Assembly: GCA_023418595.1 (NCBI GenBank)
Contig: JAEZZI010000013.1
Span: 1 to 64,000 of the forward strand
Direction: 5' to 3'
Source of the DNA: Pseudomonadota bacterium
GTDB lineage: Bacteria; Pseudomonadota; Alphaproteobacteria; Sphingomonadales; Sphingomonadaceae
Length of the DNA stretch: 64,000 nucleotides
Position numbers and translations under genes: made by a program. Shown in pieces: positions 50,449 to 58,815 of this stretch; within the stretch, counting starts at the first letter, position 1; each line of letters starts with the position of its first letter. The notes beneath the pieces are model-generated. The model did not search any database and was not told where the DNA came from. It saw nothing but the letters and a program-made list of their open reading frames with translations.

Positions 50449-52455
50449 TTACTCCGTCGTTGGTGCTGCCCCGGCCGCCGCGGCCTTTGGCAGCGCCGCC
50501 GCCAGTCCCGGCACATGCTGCGCGCCTTCGAGCACCTGCAGCGACGAGCCTGCAAAGTCGTCGCCGATCGGCTCTGCCTTTCCGCCCAGACAGCCCGACA
50601 GGAAACCTTCGGTGATCGCGAAGAAGCTAAGCCGGTTGGCGGGGCGCTGGAAGCCGTGGCCTTCGTCGGGATAGTTGACATAGGTCACCGGCAGATTCTT
50701 CGCGCGCATCGCTTCGACGATCTGGTCGCTTTCGGCCTTGACCACGCGCGGATCGTTCGCGCCCTGGCCGATCAGCAGCGGCACTCGGATGGCATCGACG
50801 CGGCTGATCGGCGACTGCGCCATCATCCGCTTTACATCCTCAGGCTTATTCGGGTCGCCGATATGCTTGTAGAAGGTGCCTTCCAGGATCGGGCGCCAAT
50901 AGGCGGGGAAGCTCTCCATCAGCGTCTTCAGATTCGACGGCCCGACGATATCGACCCCGCAAGCGAAGCGATCGGGGGTGAAGGTGACGCCCGATCGGAT
51001 CGCCCAGTCGACCGCGTCGATCAGGTCCTGATGCATCGCCCCCGACCATTCGCCGATGGCGGAATTGACGAAGTCCTTGCCAAAGCCGGTCGAGCCGCGG
51101 AAATTGACGCTGAGCACGGCATAGCCGCGATTGGCGAGCCATTGATGGGTGCCGTTATAGCCGTAATTGTCGCGCGCCCACGGGCCGCCATGCACGTTCA
51201 GCACCAGCGGCACGGCTCGGTCGGCCTTTCCGTCGCCATTGGTGTCGGCGCCGGCAGGCAGCGTCAGATAGCTGACGAGCGTCTTGCCGTCGCGGCTTTG
51301 GATTTCAACCGGGGTCATCGGTTGCAGCGCGTATTTCGACAGGTCGGGACGCACGTCGAACAGCTTGGTCAGCGTCCTGGCCTGGCGATCATAGAGCCAG
51401 GACGTGCCCGGCGCTTCGGCGGCGAAGGAGGCGACGGTCGCCAGCCGCCCGTCATCGGTGATCGAGGTGACCGCAAATTCGCCCGGCAGCTTGCCGCGCA
51501 GGAAATCGAGATCGGCCTTTGCCTCGGGCGTCAGCGCGGTCCATTCGTTTTTCAGATAGTTGACCGAATAGGCGATCGGCGCACGGGTGCGCGGATCGGG
51601 CAGGATGCCCTGAATGTCGGCGCGGTCGCTTTCGGCGATGATGTCGGTCTTGAGCGTTGCCGGGTCCATCCGCACCAGCGCCGCCTTGTCGCGGCCGCGG
51701 CTGTCGACCATGAACAATGTCTTGCCGTCGCGGTCGAAGCCCAGCGGGTTGGTGGTGAAGGCGTCTTCATTCTCGATCCTGAACGCGGTCTTCCAGCTGC
51801 CGTCGGCCTCCAGCCGATCGACGACCGAACCGCCGCCGGGCACCTGTTTCATGCCGAAGCGGATCCTGTGCATATTGTCGGCGATCAACCCGCCATAGCC
51901 GGGATTTTCCATCACCAGCTTCTTCTCGCCGGTGCGGTAGTTGATCTCATATGGATCGAAGAATTGCGGGTTACGGTCGTTGAGGCCGACCAGCACCACG
52001 TCGGGGCGAAGCTCGCTGACGCCCAGCACCTGCGCGCGGACGGTGCCCGCGACCGGGGTCAGGTCGCGCGCGGTGCCGCCCATTGCGGGCACGGCATAGA
52101 CGTGGAAATTCTCGTTGCCGCCGGCGTCCTGCAAATACAGGACGTGGCTGCCATCGGGTGCCCAGAAATACTGGGCGATGCCGCGGTTCTTGTCGGCGGT
52201 GATCGCTTTGCCCTGCGTCGGCGTCGCGATTGGCGCGACCCAGACGTTCATCACGCCGTCCACCGGCGCGAGCCACGATACATGCTTGCCGTCGGGGCTG
52301 ACCTGCGCGCCCGAGCGGCTGGGGTTGCCGAAAATGAGTTCGCGAGGGATCAATGGATTGGCGCCCGATTGCTGGGCGACGAGCGCGGATGGAACCAGCA
52401 ACGCCAACGGACTGGCGCACAACAAGGCGGTGCGCGCGAACGATGTGATCGACAT
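50449..52455 (-). CDS. S9 prolyl-oligopeptidase-family protein lacking the nucleophile segment
   Basis: A 668-residue secreted S9 protein: a signal peptide (LLCASPLALLVPSALVAQ), a beta-propeller with repeated DG and SPDGKHVSW blades, then an alpha/beta-hydrolase domain with NVHGGPWARDNYGYNG and LSVNFRGSTGFGKDF. The charge-relay Asp (GQGANDPRV) and His (YPDEGHGF) are present. The strand and elbow that should carry GGSYGG are missing: DAVDWAIRSG passes directly to VTFTPDRFACGVDIVGPSN. In relatives about 20-24 residues with the catalytic Ser lie between these. The frame is kept, so a stable but inactive protein may be made. The flanking frame is otherwise intact. Confidence 0.88.
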   Translation of the reverse strand: MSITSFARTALLCASPLALLVPSALVAQQSGANPLIPRELIFGNPSRSGAQVSPDGKHVSWLAPVDGVMNVWVAPIATPTQGKAITADKNRGIAQYFWAPDGSHVLYLQDAGGNENFHVYAVPAMGGTARDLTPVAGTVRAQVLGVSELRPDVVLVGLNDRNPQFFDPYEINYRTGEKKLVMENPGYGGLIADNMHRIRFGMKQVPGGGSVVDRLEADGSWKTAFRIENEDAFTTNPLGFDRDGKTLFMVDSRGRDKAALVRMDPATLKTDIIAESDRADIQGILPDPRTRAPIAYSVNYLKNEWTALTPEAKADLDFLRGKLPGEFAVTSITDDGRLATVASFAAEAPGTSWLYDRQARTLTKLFDVRPDLSKYALQPMTPVEIQSRDGKTLVSYLTLPAGADTNGDGKADRAVPLVLNVHGGPWARDNYGYNGTHQWLANRGYAVLSVNFRGSTGFGKDFVNSAIGEWSGAMHQDLIDAVDWAIRSGVTFTPDRFACGVDIVGPSNLKTLMESFPAYWRPILEGTFYKHIGDPNKPEDVKRMMAQSPISRVDAIRVPLLIGQGANDPRVVKAESDQIVEAMRAKNLPVTYVNYPDEGHGFQRPANRLSFFAITEGFLSGCLGGKAEPIGDDFAGSSLQVLEGAQHVPGLAAALPKAAAAGAAPTTE

Positions 52456-52546
52456 GATGAGTGCCCTCCCAAGCGGAAGTCGGGAGGCTATCGCGGACCG
52501 GATGAGTCGGAAAGCGAAATAGTTGCCGACAAAGGATTTAACCCAA

Positions 52547-52625
52547 CCCGTTTGTTTCGAGCGAAGTCGAGAAACGCTTGCACCGCCCCTCGATCACGTT
52601 TCTCGACTACGCTCGAAACGAACGG
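52547..52625. repeat. Intergenic inverted repeat, family A (copy 3)
   Basis: Arms of about 29 bases at 52547-52576 (CCCGTTTGTTTCGAGCGAAG...) and 52597-52625 pair with two mismatches. It lies between the HNH gene stop and the S9 peptidase promoter on the reverse strand. Confidence 0.88.
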
Positions 52626-52651
52626 AGACTTGGAAAAAGCGGGGAAGCCCC

Positions 52652-53218
52652 TCACGCTTCCAGTTCGATGTCCCAATAGAGCCAGTCGTGCCAGGTTTCG
52701 TGCAGGTGGTTGGGCGGGAAGGACCGGCCATGTTCCTGCAATTGCCAACTGGTCGGGCGAATGGGTGCGATGTGGAGCGGCATGTGCGCTTGTTTGGGCG
52801 TGCGGCCGCCTTTGCGCAGGTTGCACGGGGCGCAGGCGGTTGCGACATTTTCCCAGGTGGTGCGGCCACCTTGCGCGCGGGGGATGACATGGTCGAAGGT
52901 GAGGTCGCGCGGGGAGCCGCAATATTGGCAGACGAACTTGTCGCGCAGGAACAGGTTGAAGCGGGTAAAGGCGGGATAGGCGGAAGGGCGGACGAATTGT
53001 TTGAGCGCGATCACCGAAGGCAGCTTCAGCGTCGCGCTGGGACTTCGCACCTCGCGCTCGTAATGCGCGACGATGTCGACGCGGTCGAGCCACACCGCCT
53101 TGATCGCGGTCTGCCACGGCCAGACCGACAGCGGATAATAGCTGAGCGGCGTGTAGTCGGCGTTGAGAACCAGCGCCGGGCATCCGTCCGGGTGCCGGAT
53201 CAGATCGGGATGGTACAT
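52652..53218 (-). CDS. HNH endonuclease-family protein
   Basis: A 188-residue HNH protein. The N-terminal 90 residues (CPALVLNADYTPLSYYPLS) precede the HNH core: FVCQYCGSPRDLTFDHVIPR with CxxC and the DH pair, then GGRTTWENVATACAPCNLRKG with Asn and the second CxxC. This single-copy type is widespread in alphaproteobacterial chromosomes and is distinct from the small HNH protein at 526-807. ATG 53218 is chosen because relatives start near YHPDLIRH. The biological substrate is unknown. Confidence 0.85.
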   Translation of the reverse strand: MYHPDLIRHPDGCPALVLNADYTPLSYYPLSVWPWQTAIKAVWLDRVDIVAHYEREVRSPSATLKLPSVIALKQFVRPSAYPAFTRFNLFLRDKFVCQYCGSPRDLTFDHVIPRAQGGRTTWENVATACAPCNLRKGGRTPKQAHMPLHIAPIRPTSWQLQEHGRSFPPNHLHETWHDWLYWDIELEA

Positions 53219-53321
53219 GGAAGACTTCCCCCTTTCCCCGCAGTCGTCGATCTGCTCACTGACGCAACCCGATGACGCGCTTATGACAGCACGAGCCATG
53301 ACTCGCGGTCAAGAGTCGTAA

Positions 53322-54170
53322 ATGACCAAAGGTGTCGTCACCCGCTTTGCGCCCAGCCCGACCGGGCGGCTGCACGCGGGGCATGGATTTTCGGCGCTGA
53401 TGGCGCATGATTTCGCGCGGGCGCGCGGCGGGCGGTTCCTGCTGCGGGTCGAGGATATTGACCAGGGACGATGCCGGGCGGAGCATGTGCAGGCGATCCT
53501 CGATGATCTGCGCTGGCTGGGGATCGCATGGGACGGGCCGGTCGCGTTCCAGTCCGAGCGGATGGCGCTTTATGCAGAGGCGCTCGACCGGCTGAAGGCG
53601 CTGGGCGTCGCCTATCCCTGTTTCTGCACCCGCGCCGACATCGCGCGCGAGATCGCGGCCAGCCAGTCGGCGCCGCACGGGCCGGACGGGCCGCTTTATC
53701 CGGGCACCTGCCGTGATTTGCCGGAAGCCGAGCGCGCGGCGCGGCTGGCGCGCGAGGATCATGCGTGGCGCATCGACATGGCGCGTGCGGCGGCGCTGGC
53801 CGGGCCGCTCGACTGGCATGATGCGACGGCGGGGCGTGTCGTCGCCGATCCGCTGTCGCTGGGCGATGTGGTGCTGGCGCGCAAGGATGCCGGGACCAGC
53901 TATCATCTGGCGGTGACGGTCGATGACGCCGAGCAGGACGTGACCGACGTGGTGCGGGGGACGGACCTGTTCCACGCGACGCATGTCCACCGGCTGTTGC
54001 AGGCGCTGCTGGGATTGCCGACGCCGCGATATCACCACCATCCGCTGCTGGTCGGGGAGGACGGCAAGCGGCTGGCCAAGCGGGATGGTGCGCCGACGCT
54101 GGCGGCGTTGCGCGAGGCAGGGGAGGATGGGCTGGCGGTGGCGGAGCGGTTGAGGAACAGCACTCCCTAA
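53322..54170 (+). CDS. gluQ: Glutamyl-Q tRNA(Asp) synthetase
   Basis: A 282-residue truncated GluRS paralogue that attaches glutamate to queuosine in tRNA(Asp). Class I HIGH-type motif is RFAPSPTGRLHAGHGFSAL, the zinc site uses CFCTRADI with YPGTCRD, VTDVVRGTDLFHATHVHRLL is characteristic, and the KMSKS equivalent is KRLAKRDGA near 252-260. There is no anticodon-binding domain, consistent with the GluQ type and its length. Confidence 0.94.
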   Translation: MTKGVVTRFAPSPTGRLHAGHGFSALMAHDFARARGGRFLLRVEDIDQGRCRAEHVQAILDDLRWLGIAWDGPVAFQSERMALYAEALDRLKALGVAYPCFCTRADIAREIAASQSAPHGPDGPLYPGTCRDLPEAERAARLAREDHAWRIDMARAAALAGPLDWHDATAGRVVADPLSLGDVVLARKDAGTSYHLAVTVDDAEQDVTDVVRGTDLFHATHVHRLLQALLGLPTPRYHHHPLLVGEDGKRLAKRDGAPTLAALREAGEDGLAVAERLRNSTP

Positions 54171-54171
54171 T

Positions 54172-54271
54172 CCGGTCGTGCTGAGCCTGTCGAAGCACTG
54201 TCGCGTTCTTCGTGCCGCTGGGCAAAAAGGAAGAAGGAAGGACAGTGCTTCGACAGGCTCAGCACGAACGG
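54172..54271. repeat. Intergenic inverted repeat, family B (copy 3)
   Basis: 31-base arms at 54172-54202 (CCGGTCGTGCTGAGCCTGTC...) and 54241-54271 pair with one mismatch. It starts one base after the gluQ stop and could terminate that gene. Confidence 0.88.
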
Positions 54272-54327
54272 AATCTTGAAATCAGGTCGTGGTTGGAACT
54301 CGCATTCCGACGCACTATATTCCCCCC

Positions 54328-54558
54328 ATGTCCACCATCCTTCCCCTGCTCATCATCGCGGGCATGATCGCGACCGTGGTTGCGCTCGTGCGCGGTGTCG
54401 TCAGCTTTCTCCGCACGACCGAGGCGGAATTGAAGGGGGAGGCGCCGATGACCTCCGCGGTCAAATCGAACAGGATGATGCAGCAGCGCGTGATCTTTCA
54501 GGGGGTGACGATCCTGATCGTCTGTCTGGCGCTGCTGGTGCTGGGCGGCGGATTCTAG
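54328..54558 (+). CDS. HIG1-domain twin-helix membrane protein
   Basis: A 76-residue protein with two helices (ILPLLIIAGMIATVVALVRGV and VIFQGVTILIVCLALLVLGG) joined by a hydrophilic loop ending SNRMMQQRVIFQG, which is the HIG1 signature. In mitochondria HIG1 proteins act on cytochrome oxidase and supercomplexes, and bacterial members are poorly studied. An ATG 13 codons upstream is possible. It ends 4 bases before the adenosyltransferase frame. Confidence 0.82.
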   Translation: MSTILPLLIIAGMIATVVALVRGVVSFLRTTEAELKGEAPMTSAVKSNRMMQQRVIFQGVTILIVCLALLVLGGGF

Positions 54559-54562
54559 ACCC

Positions 54563-55129
54563 ATCGTCAAGCTCAACAAAATCTACACCCGCACGGGCGA
54601 CGACGGGACAAGCGGGCTGGTCGACGGATCGCGCCGGGCAAAATCGGACGCGATCTTTGCGGCGATCGGCGACGTGGACGAGGCCAATTCGGCGATCGGC
54701 ATGGCGCGCGCCGCATTGGGCGGGCTTCACGACGATGTGCTGATGCGGGTTCAGAACGATCTGTTCGACCTGGGCGCGGACATCGCGACCCCCGGCGACG
54801 ATTTCGCGCCGTCCGACATGACGCTGCGCATCGTGGCCCGCCAGGTCGAATGGCTGGAGGCGACGATCGACCGGGTGAATGCCGGGCTCGATCCGCTGAA
54901 AAGCTTCATTCTCCCGGCTGGAACCCCCGGCGCGGCGGCGCTGCATCTGGCGCGCGCGATCGTGCGGCGGGCCGAACGCGCGATGGTCGCCGCCAATGCG
55001 CAGACGCCGCTCAACCCCAACGCGCTAACCTATATCAACCGCTTGTCGGATTTGATTTTTATTCTTTGCCGGGACGTGAACAAAAGCGGGGGTGGCGACG
55101 TTCTATGGGTGCCGGGCGCGTCGCGCTAG
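54563..55129 (+). CDS. PduO-type cob(I)alamin adenosyltransferase with apparent AUC start
   Basis: A 188-codon frame for the ATP:cob(I)alamin adenosyltransferase of the PduO class, which makes adenosylcobalamin. The ATP loop NKIYTRTGDDGTSGLVDGSR is at the N-terminus, then GDVDEANSAIGMARAAL, LKSFILPAGTPGAAALHLAR and VRRAERAMVAA. No ATG, GTG or TTG exists in frame between a stop at 54515 and a GTG at 54674, which lies beyond the ATP loop. Family members begin MVKLNKIYTRTG, and the codon in the Met place here is ATC (54563-54565). Either AUC is used, translationally coupled to the HIG1 gene 4 bases upstream, or the start is mutated or misread. Confidence 0.82.
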   Translation: MVKLNKIYTRTGDDGTSGLVDGSRRAKSDAIFAAIGDVDEANSAIGMARAALGGLHDDVLMRVQNDLFDLGADIATPGDDFAPSDMTLRIVARQVEWLEATIDRVNAGLDPLKSFILPAGTPGAAALHLARAIVRRAERAMVAANAQTPLNPNALTYINRLSDLIFILCRDVNKSGGGDVLWVPGASR

Positions 55130-55212
55130 GTCGGCGCGCTTTCTTGCGTCGCATGATTCATCGGGGCGACTGATCCGCAAAGCCGCTCGTGTCCATCGCA
55201 AGGGAGAGGGCG

Positions 55213-56481
55213 ATGACCGGCCAAGTCCAATCCGCCGCACGGTTGCACAGATCGGGGCTGGCCGAACGCTTCGCTGCGGTTCGCGCGCTGACCGAGGCGC
55301 TCGCCGCGCCGCTGTCCGACGCGGACGCCACCGTCCAGTCGATGGCGGACGCGTCGCCCGCCAAATGGCATCTGGCGCACACCACATGGTTTTTCGAAAC
55401 CTTTGTGCTGCGCGACCATGTGCCCGCATACCGGCTGTACGACGAACGCTATCCGTTTCTGTTCAACAGCTATTACGAGGCCGAAGGCAAACGCCACGCA
55501 CGGGCGCGGCGGGGGATGATTACCCGCCCCAGCCTGGCTGAGGTGCTCGGCTATCGCGCGGCGGTGAACGATGCGGTGCTGGCTGCGTTCGACGATTTGC
55601 CCGATGCCGCGCGAGAATTGATCGCGCTCGGCTGTCATCATGAGGAGCAGCATCAGGAATTGCTGCTGACCGACATCCTGCATCTGTTTTCCGAAAATCC
55701 GTGCGAGCCCGCGATCTGGCCCGGCGAGCGCAAGCAGCCGGTGCCGATGCCCGGTCCGATCGACTGGATCGAGGGGCGCGAGGGGGTGGTCGGGATCGGC
55801 CATGACCGCGATGGCTTCGCATTCGATTGCGAAGGCCCGCGCCACCGCGCGTTGCTTCACCCGCACGCGATCGCCGACCGCACCGTGACCAACGGCGAAT
55901 GGGCGGCGTTCATCGACGATGGCGGCTATCGCGACGCGCGCCACTGGCTGTCCGATGGCTGGGCCTGGGTACAGGCCGAGGCGATCGACTCGCCGCTATA
56001 CTGGGCGCGCGCCGACGATGGCGCCTGGACTCGGTTCGGGCTGGACGGCAGGCGTCCGATCGATCCCGCCGCGCCGGTGACGCATATCAGCCTGTTCGAG
56101 GCGGACGCCTATGCCAGCTGGGCGGGCGCGCGATTGCCGACCGAGTTCGAATGGGAAGCGGCCGCCAGCGCCAGCGATGCGTGCCCCGGCAATTTCCTCG
56201 ACACAGCAGGCCCGGTCGAACCGCGACCTTCCACCGGCGGCCCGGCCTGGTTCGGTGATGTGTGGGAATGGACCGGCAGCGCGTATCGCCCCTATCCGGG
56301 CTTTGCGCCGTGCGAGGGCGCGGTCGGCGAATATAACGGCAAGTTCATGAGCGGGCAGTTCGTGCTGAAGGGCGGATCGTGCGCCACCCCGCGCGGGCAT
56401 GTCCGAGCGAGTTACCGCAATTTCTTCTATCCGCACCAGCGCTGGCAATTCACCGGCGTCCGGCTGGCCAAGGATCTTTGA
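55213..56481 (+). CDS. egtB: Ergothioneine sulfoxide synthase EgtB
   Basis: A 422-residue iron enzyme that joins hercynine to a thiol in ergothioneine synthesis. The N-terminal DinB-like domain gives the iron histidines: KWHLAHTTWFFETFVL near 55-70 and HHEEQHQELLLTDILH near 145-160 (HxxxHxE). The C-terminal formylglycine-generating-enzyme-like domain has FEWEAAASAS, WFGDVWEWTGSAYRPYPGF and VLKGGSCATPRGHVRASYRN. GGGAGAGG precedes ATG 55213, preferred over 55189. egtD follows after 2 bases. Confidence 0.93.
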   Translation: MTGQVQSAARLHRSGLAERFAAVRALTEALAAPLSDADATVQSMADASPAKWHLAHTTWFFETFVLRDHVPAYRLYDERYPFLFNSYYEAEGKRHARARRGMITRPSLAEVLGYRAAVNDAVLAAFDDLPDAARELIALGCHHEEQHQELLLTDILHLFSENPCEPAIWPGERKQPVPMPGPIDWIEGREGVVGIGHDRDGFAFDCEGPRHRALLHPHAIADRTVTNGEWAAFIDDGGYRDARHWLSDGWAWVQAEAIDSPLYWARADDGAWTRFGLDGRRPIDPAAPVTHISLFEADAYASWAGARLPTEFEWEAAASASDACPGNFLDTAGPVEPRPSTGGPAWFGDVWEWTGSAYRPYPGFAPCEGAVGEYNGKFMSGQFVLKGGSCATPRGHVRASYRNFFYPHQRWQFTGVRLAKDL

Positions 56482-56483
56482 CG

Positions 56484-57461
56484 ATGCTGAAGCAGGAGGC
56501 CGAGGACGGCCATCATTCGCTGGTCGATCCCGAATTTCGCCGCGACGTGGTGGAGGGGCTGACGCGCCGCCCGCGCGCGATCCAGGCGCGCTGGTTCTAC
56601 GACCGGCGGGGGTCGGAACTGTTCGAGGCGATCACGGATCTCCCCGAATATTATCCGACCCGCACCGAAGCGGCACTGTTGCGCGCGATCGGTCCCGAAC
56701 TGGCCAATGCGATCGGGCCGGGGCGCGCGGTGGTCGAGTTCGGGTCGGGATCGTCGGCGAAAACGCCCCTGCTGCTGTCGGCGATTGCGCCCGCTGCCTA
56801 TGTGCCGATCGACATTTCGGGCGATTTTCTGCGTGAATCGGCGCGCGATCTGGCGGAGCGGTTTCCGGCAATCGACGTCTATCCGGTCGAGGCCAATTTC
56901 ATGTCGCCGGTCAAATTGCCGCGCGACATCGACGATATGCCCAAGCTGGGATTCTTCCCCGGATCGACCATCGGCAATCTGACCCGCTATGCCGCGGTCG
57001 ATCTTTTGCGGACGATGCGCGGATCGCTGGGCGAAGGCGCACAGTTGCTGATCGGGATCGACCGGGTGAAGTCACCCGACATTCTGGTTCCCGCCTATGA
57101 CGATGCGCAAAGGGTGACGGCCGCGTTCAATCTGAACCTGCTGGAGCGGATCAACCGCGAGCTGGACGGCGACATTCCGGTCGACGGCTTCGCACATGAA
57201 GCCCGCTGGAACGAGGGGGCGTCGCGGATCGAAATGCACCTGATCGCGACGCGCGACATGGCGTTCAGCGTCGATGGCCGCAATTTCCAGATCCGCAAGG
57301 GCGAAGGTATCCATACCGAGAACAGCCACAAATACGGCCCCCGCGATGCGCGGATGCTGATGGATGCGGGCGGATGGACGGTGATCGGCGAATGGACCGC
57401 GCCCGGTGATGCGTTCGCGTTACTGTTGGGGGAAGCTCAGGCACGACCGCCTGCGCCGTAA
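56484..57461 (+). CDS. egtD: L-histidine N(alpha)-methyltransferase EgtD
   Basis: A 325-residue enzyme that trimethylates histidine to hercynine. The N-terminal part has QARWFYDRRGSELFEAITDL and YYPTRTEAALL. The SAM site is VVEFGSGSSAKTPLLL. FFPGSTIGNL and LIGIDRVKSPDILVPAYDD, with AFNLNLLERINRELDGD, complete the family pattern. The final step enzyme (EgtE) and EgtA/EgtC are absent from the neighbourhood, as in many proteobacteria that carry only egtB-egtD. Confidence 0.95.
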   Translation: MLKQEAEDGHHSLVDPEFRRDVVEGLTRRPRAIQARWFYDRRGSELFEAITDLPEYYPTRTEAALLRAIGPELANAIGPGRAVVEFGSGSSAKTPLLLSAIAPAAYVPIDISGDFLRESARDLAERFPAIDVYPVEANFMSPVKLPRDIDDMPKLGFFPGSTIGNLTRYAAVDLLRTMRGSLGEGAQLLIGIDRVKSPDILVPAYDDAQRVTAAFNLNLLERINRELDGDIPVDGFAHEARWNEGASRIEMHLIATRDMAFSVDGRNFQIRKGEGIHTENSHKYGPRDARMLMDAGGWTVIGEWTAPGDAFALLLGEAQARPPAP

Positions 57462-57471
57462 TGTTCCAGGC

Positions 57472-57547
57472 CGTCATTACGAGCGCAGCGAAGCAATCCA
57501 GGGTGGTTTGAGGGCAGCTGGATTGCTTCGCTGCGTTCGCAGTGACG
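57472..57547. repeat. Intergenic inverted repeat, family E
   Basis: 30-base arms at 57472-57501 (CGTCATTACGAGCGCAGCGA...) and 57518-57547 pair with about two mismatches over a 16-base loop. It is the only copy of this family in the window. It lies between the convergent egtD and DUF1176 genes and can serve both as a terminator. Confidence 0.88.
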
Positions 57548-57585
57548 ATGGTTGGTCTATCGTTCGTCAGAGAGGCAAGGGGCCT

Positions 57586-58728
57586 CTACCGCACTTCCGC
57601 CCGCCAGGTCGTCACCAGTCGCGTCGATCCGCGGCACTCGGTCATTTCGCTCTGCTCGGTCAGGCGGAAGCGGGCGCCGTCCCACGCAAAATTCTGCGCC
57701 ACGCCGCAATCGCCGATGCCGCGCCCCTTGGCGTAGCTGGTCAACAGTCCTTCGCCGAAGCCGGCATTGACCAGTTGGGCCACCGCTCCGGCTTCGGGGT
57801 CGATTCCGGTCGGCGCGTCGAAGGTCGCGGGCCGCAACGTCCCGTCGCTGCCGATCACGAACACCGCCGACATGAAATTATACGCCCCCGCGCCGCAGGG
57901 GAGCAGGATCAGCGTGGCGCCACCGCCCAGCGCGTGCGCTTCGGGGCGCGTCTGCGCTTCGTCGAGAAACTCGATCTGGCAATCCGCCGCCCGGCGCATT
58001 GCGGTGACCTGCCCTGCGGTCGGGCGGGCAGCGCGACCCGCCGGGCGGACGCGGGTGAGGATGGGGAGCGCGGGCGGAGACGCGGTTGGCCGGTCCTTGC
58101 CGCGCGCGACCAGCGCAGCGGTCGTGCCCGCAAGCCGCTGATGTTCATCCATATAACGGAACGCCGCCGCAGCGCCGTTCAGCGCCAGCGCGTCTTCGGT
58201 TTTGCCCGCGACGATCCGGCCTGTCTTGCCCTGCGTGATCGCCTCGATCAGGCGAACCGCATCGTCGCCGGTGAAGATCACGCCTTCGTCATCCGCGCGT
58301 CCGCCTTTGGCCACGGATTTGCCGTCGATGGTGATGCTGGCGGGCGCCGCCACATCGTCGTTCGAATCGACGATTACCCGCGGCAGCGCGCCGCCCGCGG
58401 CCTTCGTCACCACCAGGCGAAGCGTCGGGAACTCCGCTCCGTCGGGGCCGAGCGCGACGGCGGTGCATGCCAGACGGTTGTCGCATCCGACCACCCAGTC
58501 GCGGAACGTCCGCATCTCTCCCGGAGTCGCCTGCGGTCCGGGGGGCAGGGCCGCAGCGATGATCGGCTCGGCCGGGGCGCCGGGCGCAGGCGTGGAGGGC
58601 GGGGCGCCAGGCTGCGCGGGCACGTCCGGCTGCACGGCGACGCGGGCGCGCGCGTCGCTTTCCTGCGGCTGCGGATCGGTGTTGCAGGCGGCGAGGATCA
58701 GGGCGGCGAACGGCAGGGCGATTTTCAT
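57586..58728 (-). CDS. DUF1176 lipoprotein
   Basis: A 380-residue protein with a lipobox (FAALILAACNTD) followed by a 45-residue Pro/Ala-rich linker and the DUF1176 domain. Conserved features include RDWVVGCDNRLACTAVAL near 70-87, QIEFLDEAQTRPEAHAL and a C-terminal GIGDCGVAQNFAWDGARF. Cysteines come in pairs fitting periplasmic disulfides. The function of DUF1176 is not known to me. It is convergent with egtD and divergent from the dehydrogenase gene. Confidence 0.85.
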   Translation of the reverse strand: MKIALPFAALILAACNTDPQPQESDARARVAVQPDVPAQPGAPPSTPAPGAPAEPIIAAALPPGPQATPGEMRTFRDWVVGCDNRLACTAVALGPDGAEFPTLRLVVTKAAGGALPRVIVDSNDDVAAPASITIDGKSVAKGGRADDEGVIFTGDDAVRLIEAITQGKTGRIVAGKTEDALALNGAAAAFRYMDEHQRLAGTTAALVARGKDRPTASPPALPILTRVRPAGRAARPTAGQVTAMRRAADCQIEFLDEAQTRPEAHALGGGATLILLPCGAGAYNFMSAVFVIGSDGTLRPATFDAPTGIDPEAGAVAQLVNAGFGEGLLTSYAKGRGIGDCGVAQNFAWDGARFRLTEQSEMTECRGSTRLVTTWRAEVR

Positions 58729-58815
58729 GGAAAGGGAAGGAATATCGCGCTGCATCGTTCCCGAAAAGTCGCTATCGCGACGCGGAATGGCGAAAAATAC
58801 ATGACGGAGAACGGG

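Noticed and set aside
50221..52887. Forward open frame of nearly 890 codons across the S9 peptidase region
   Set aside because: It runs through palindromic repeats and antisense of the peptidase, with no recognisable domain. The peptidase on the other strand is well supported apart from its deletion.
15629..57547. CRISPR array suggested by the many repeated 26-30 base units
   Set aside because: The units are pairs in inverted orientation scattered over 42 kb, not direct repeats with regular spacers, and no cas gene is present.
57406..58815. Long N-terminal extension of the 3-hydroxyacyl-CoA dehydrogenase
   Set aside because: The extension is antisense to the DUF1176 gene and includes the family E palindrome. 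The Rossmann loop shows the enzyme starts at 58816 or 58801.
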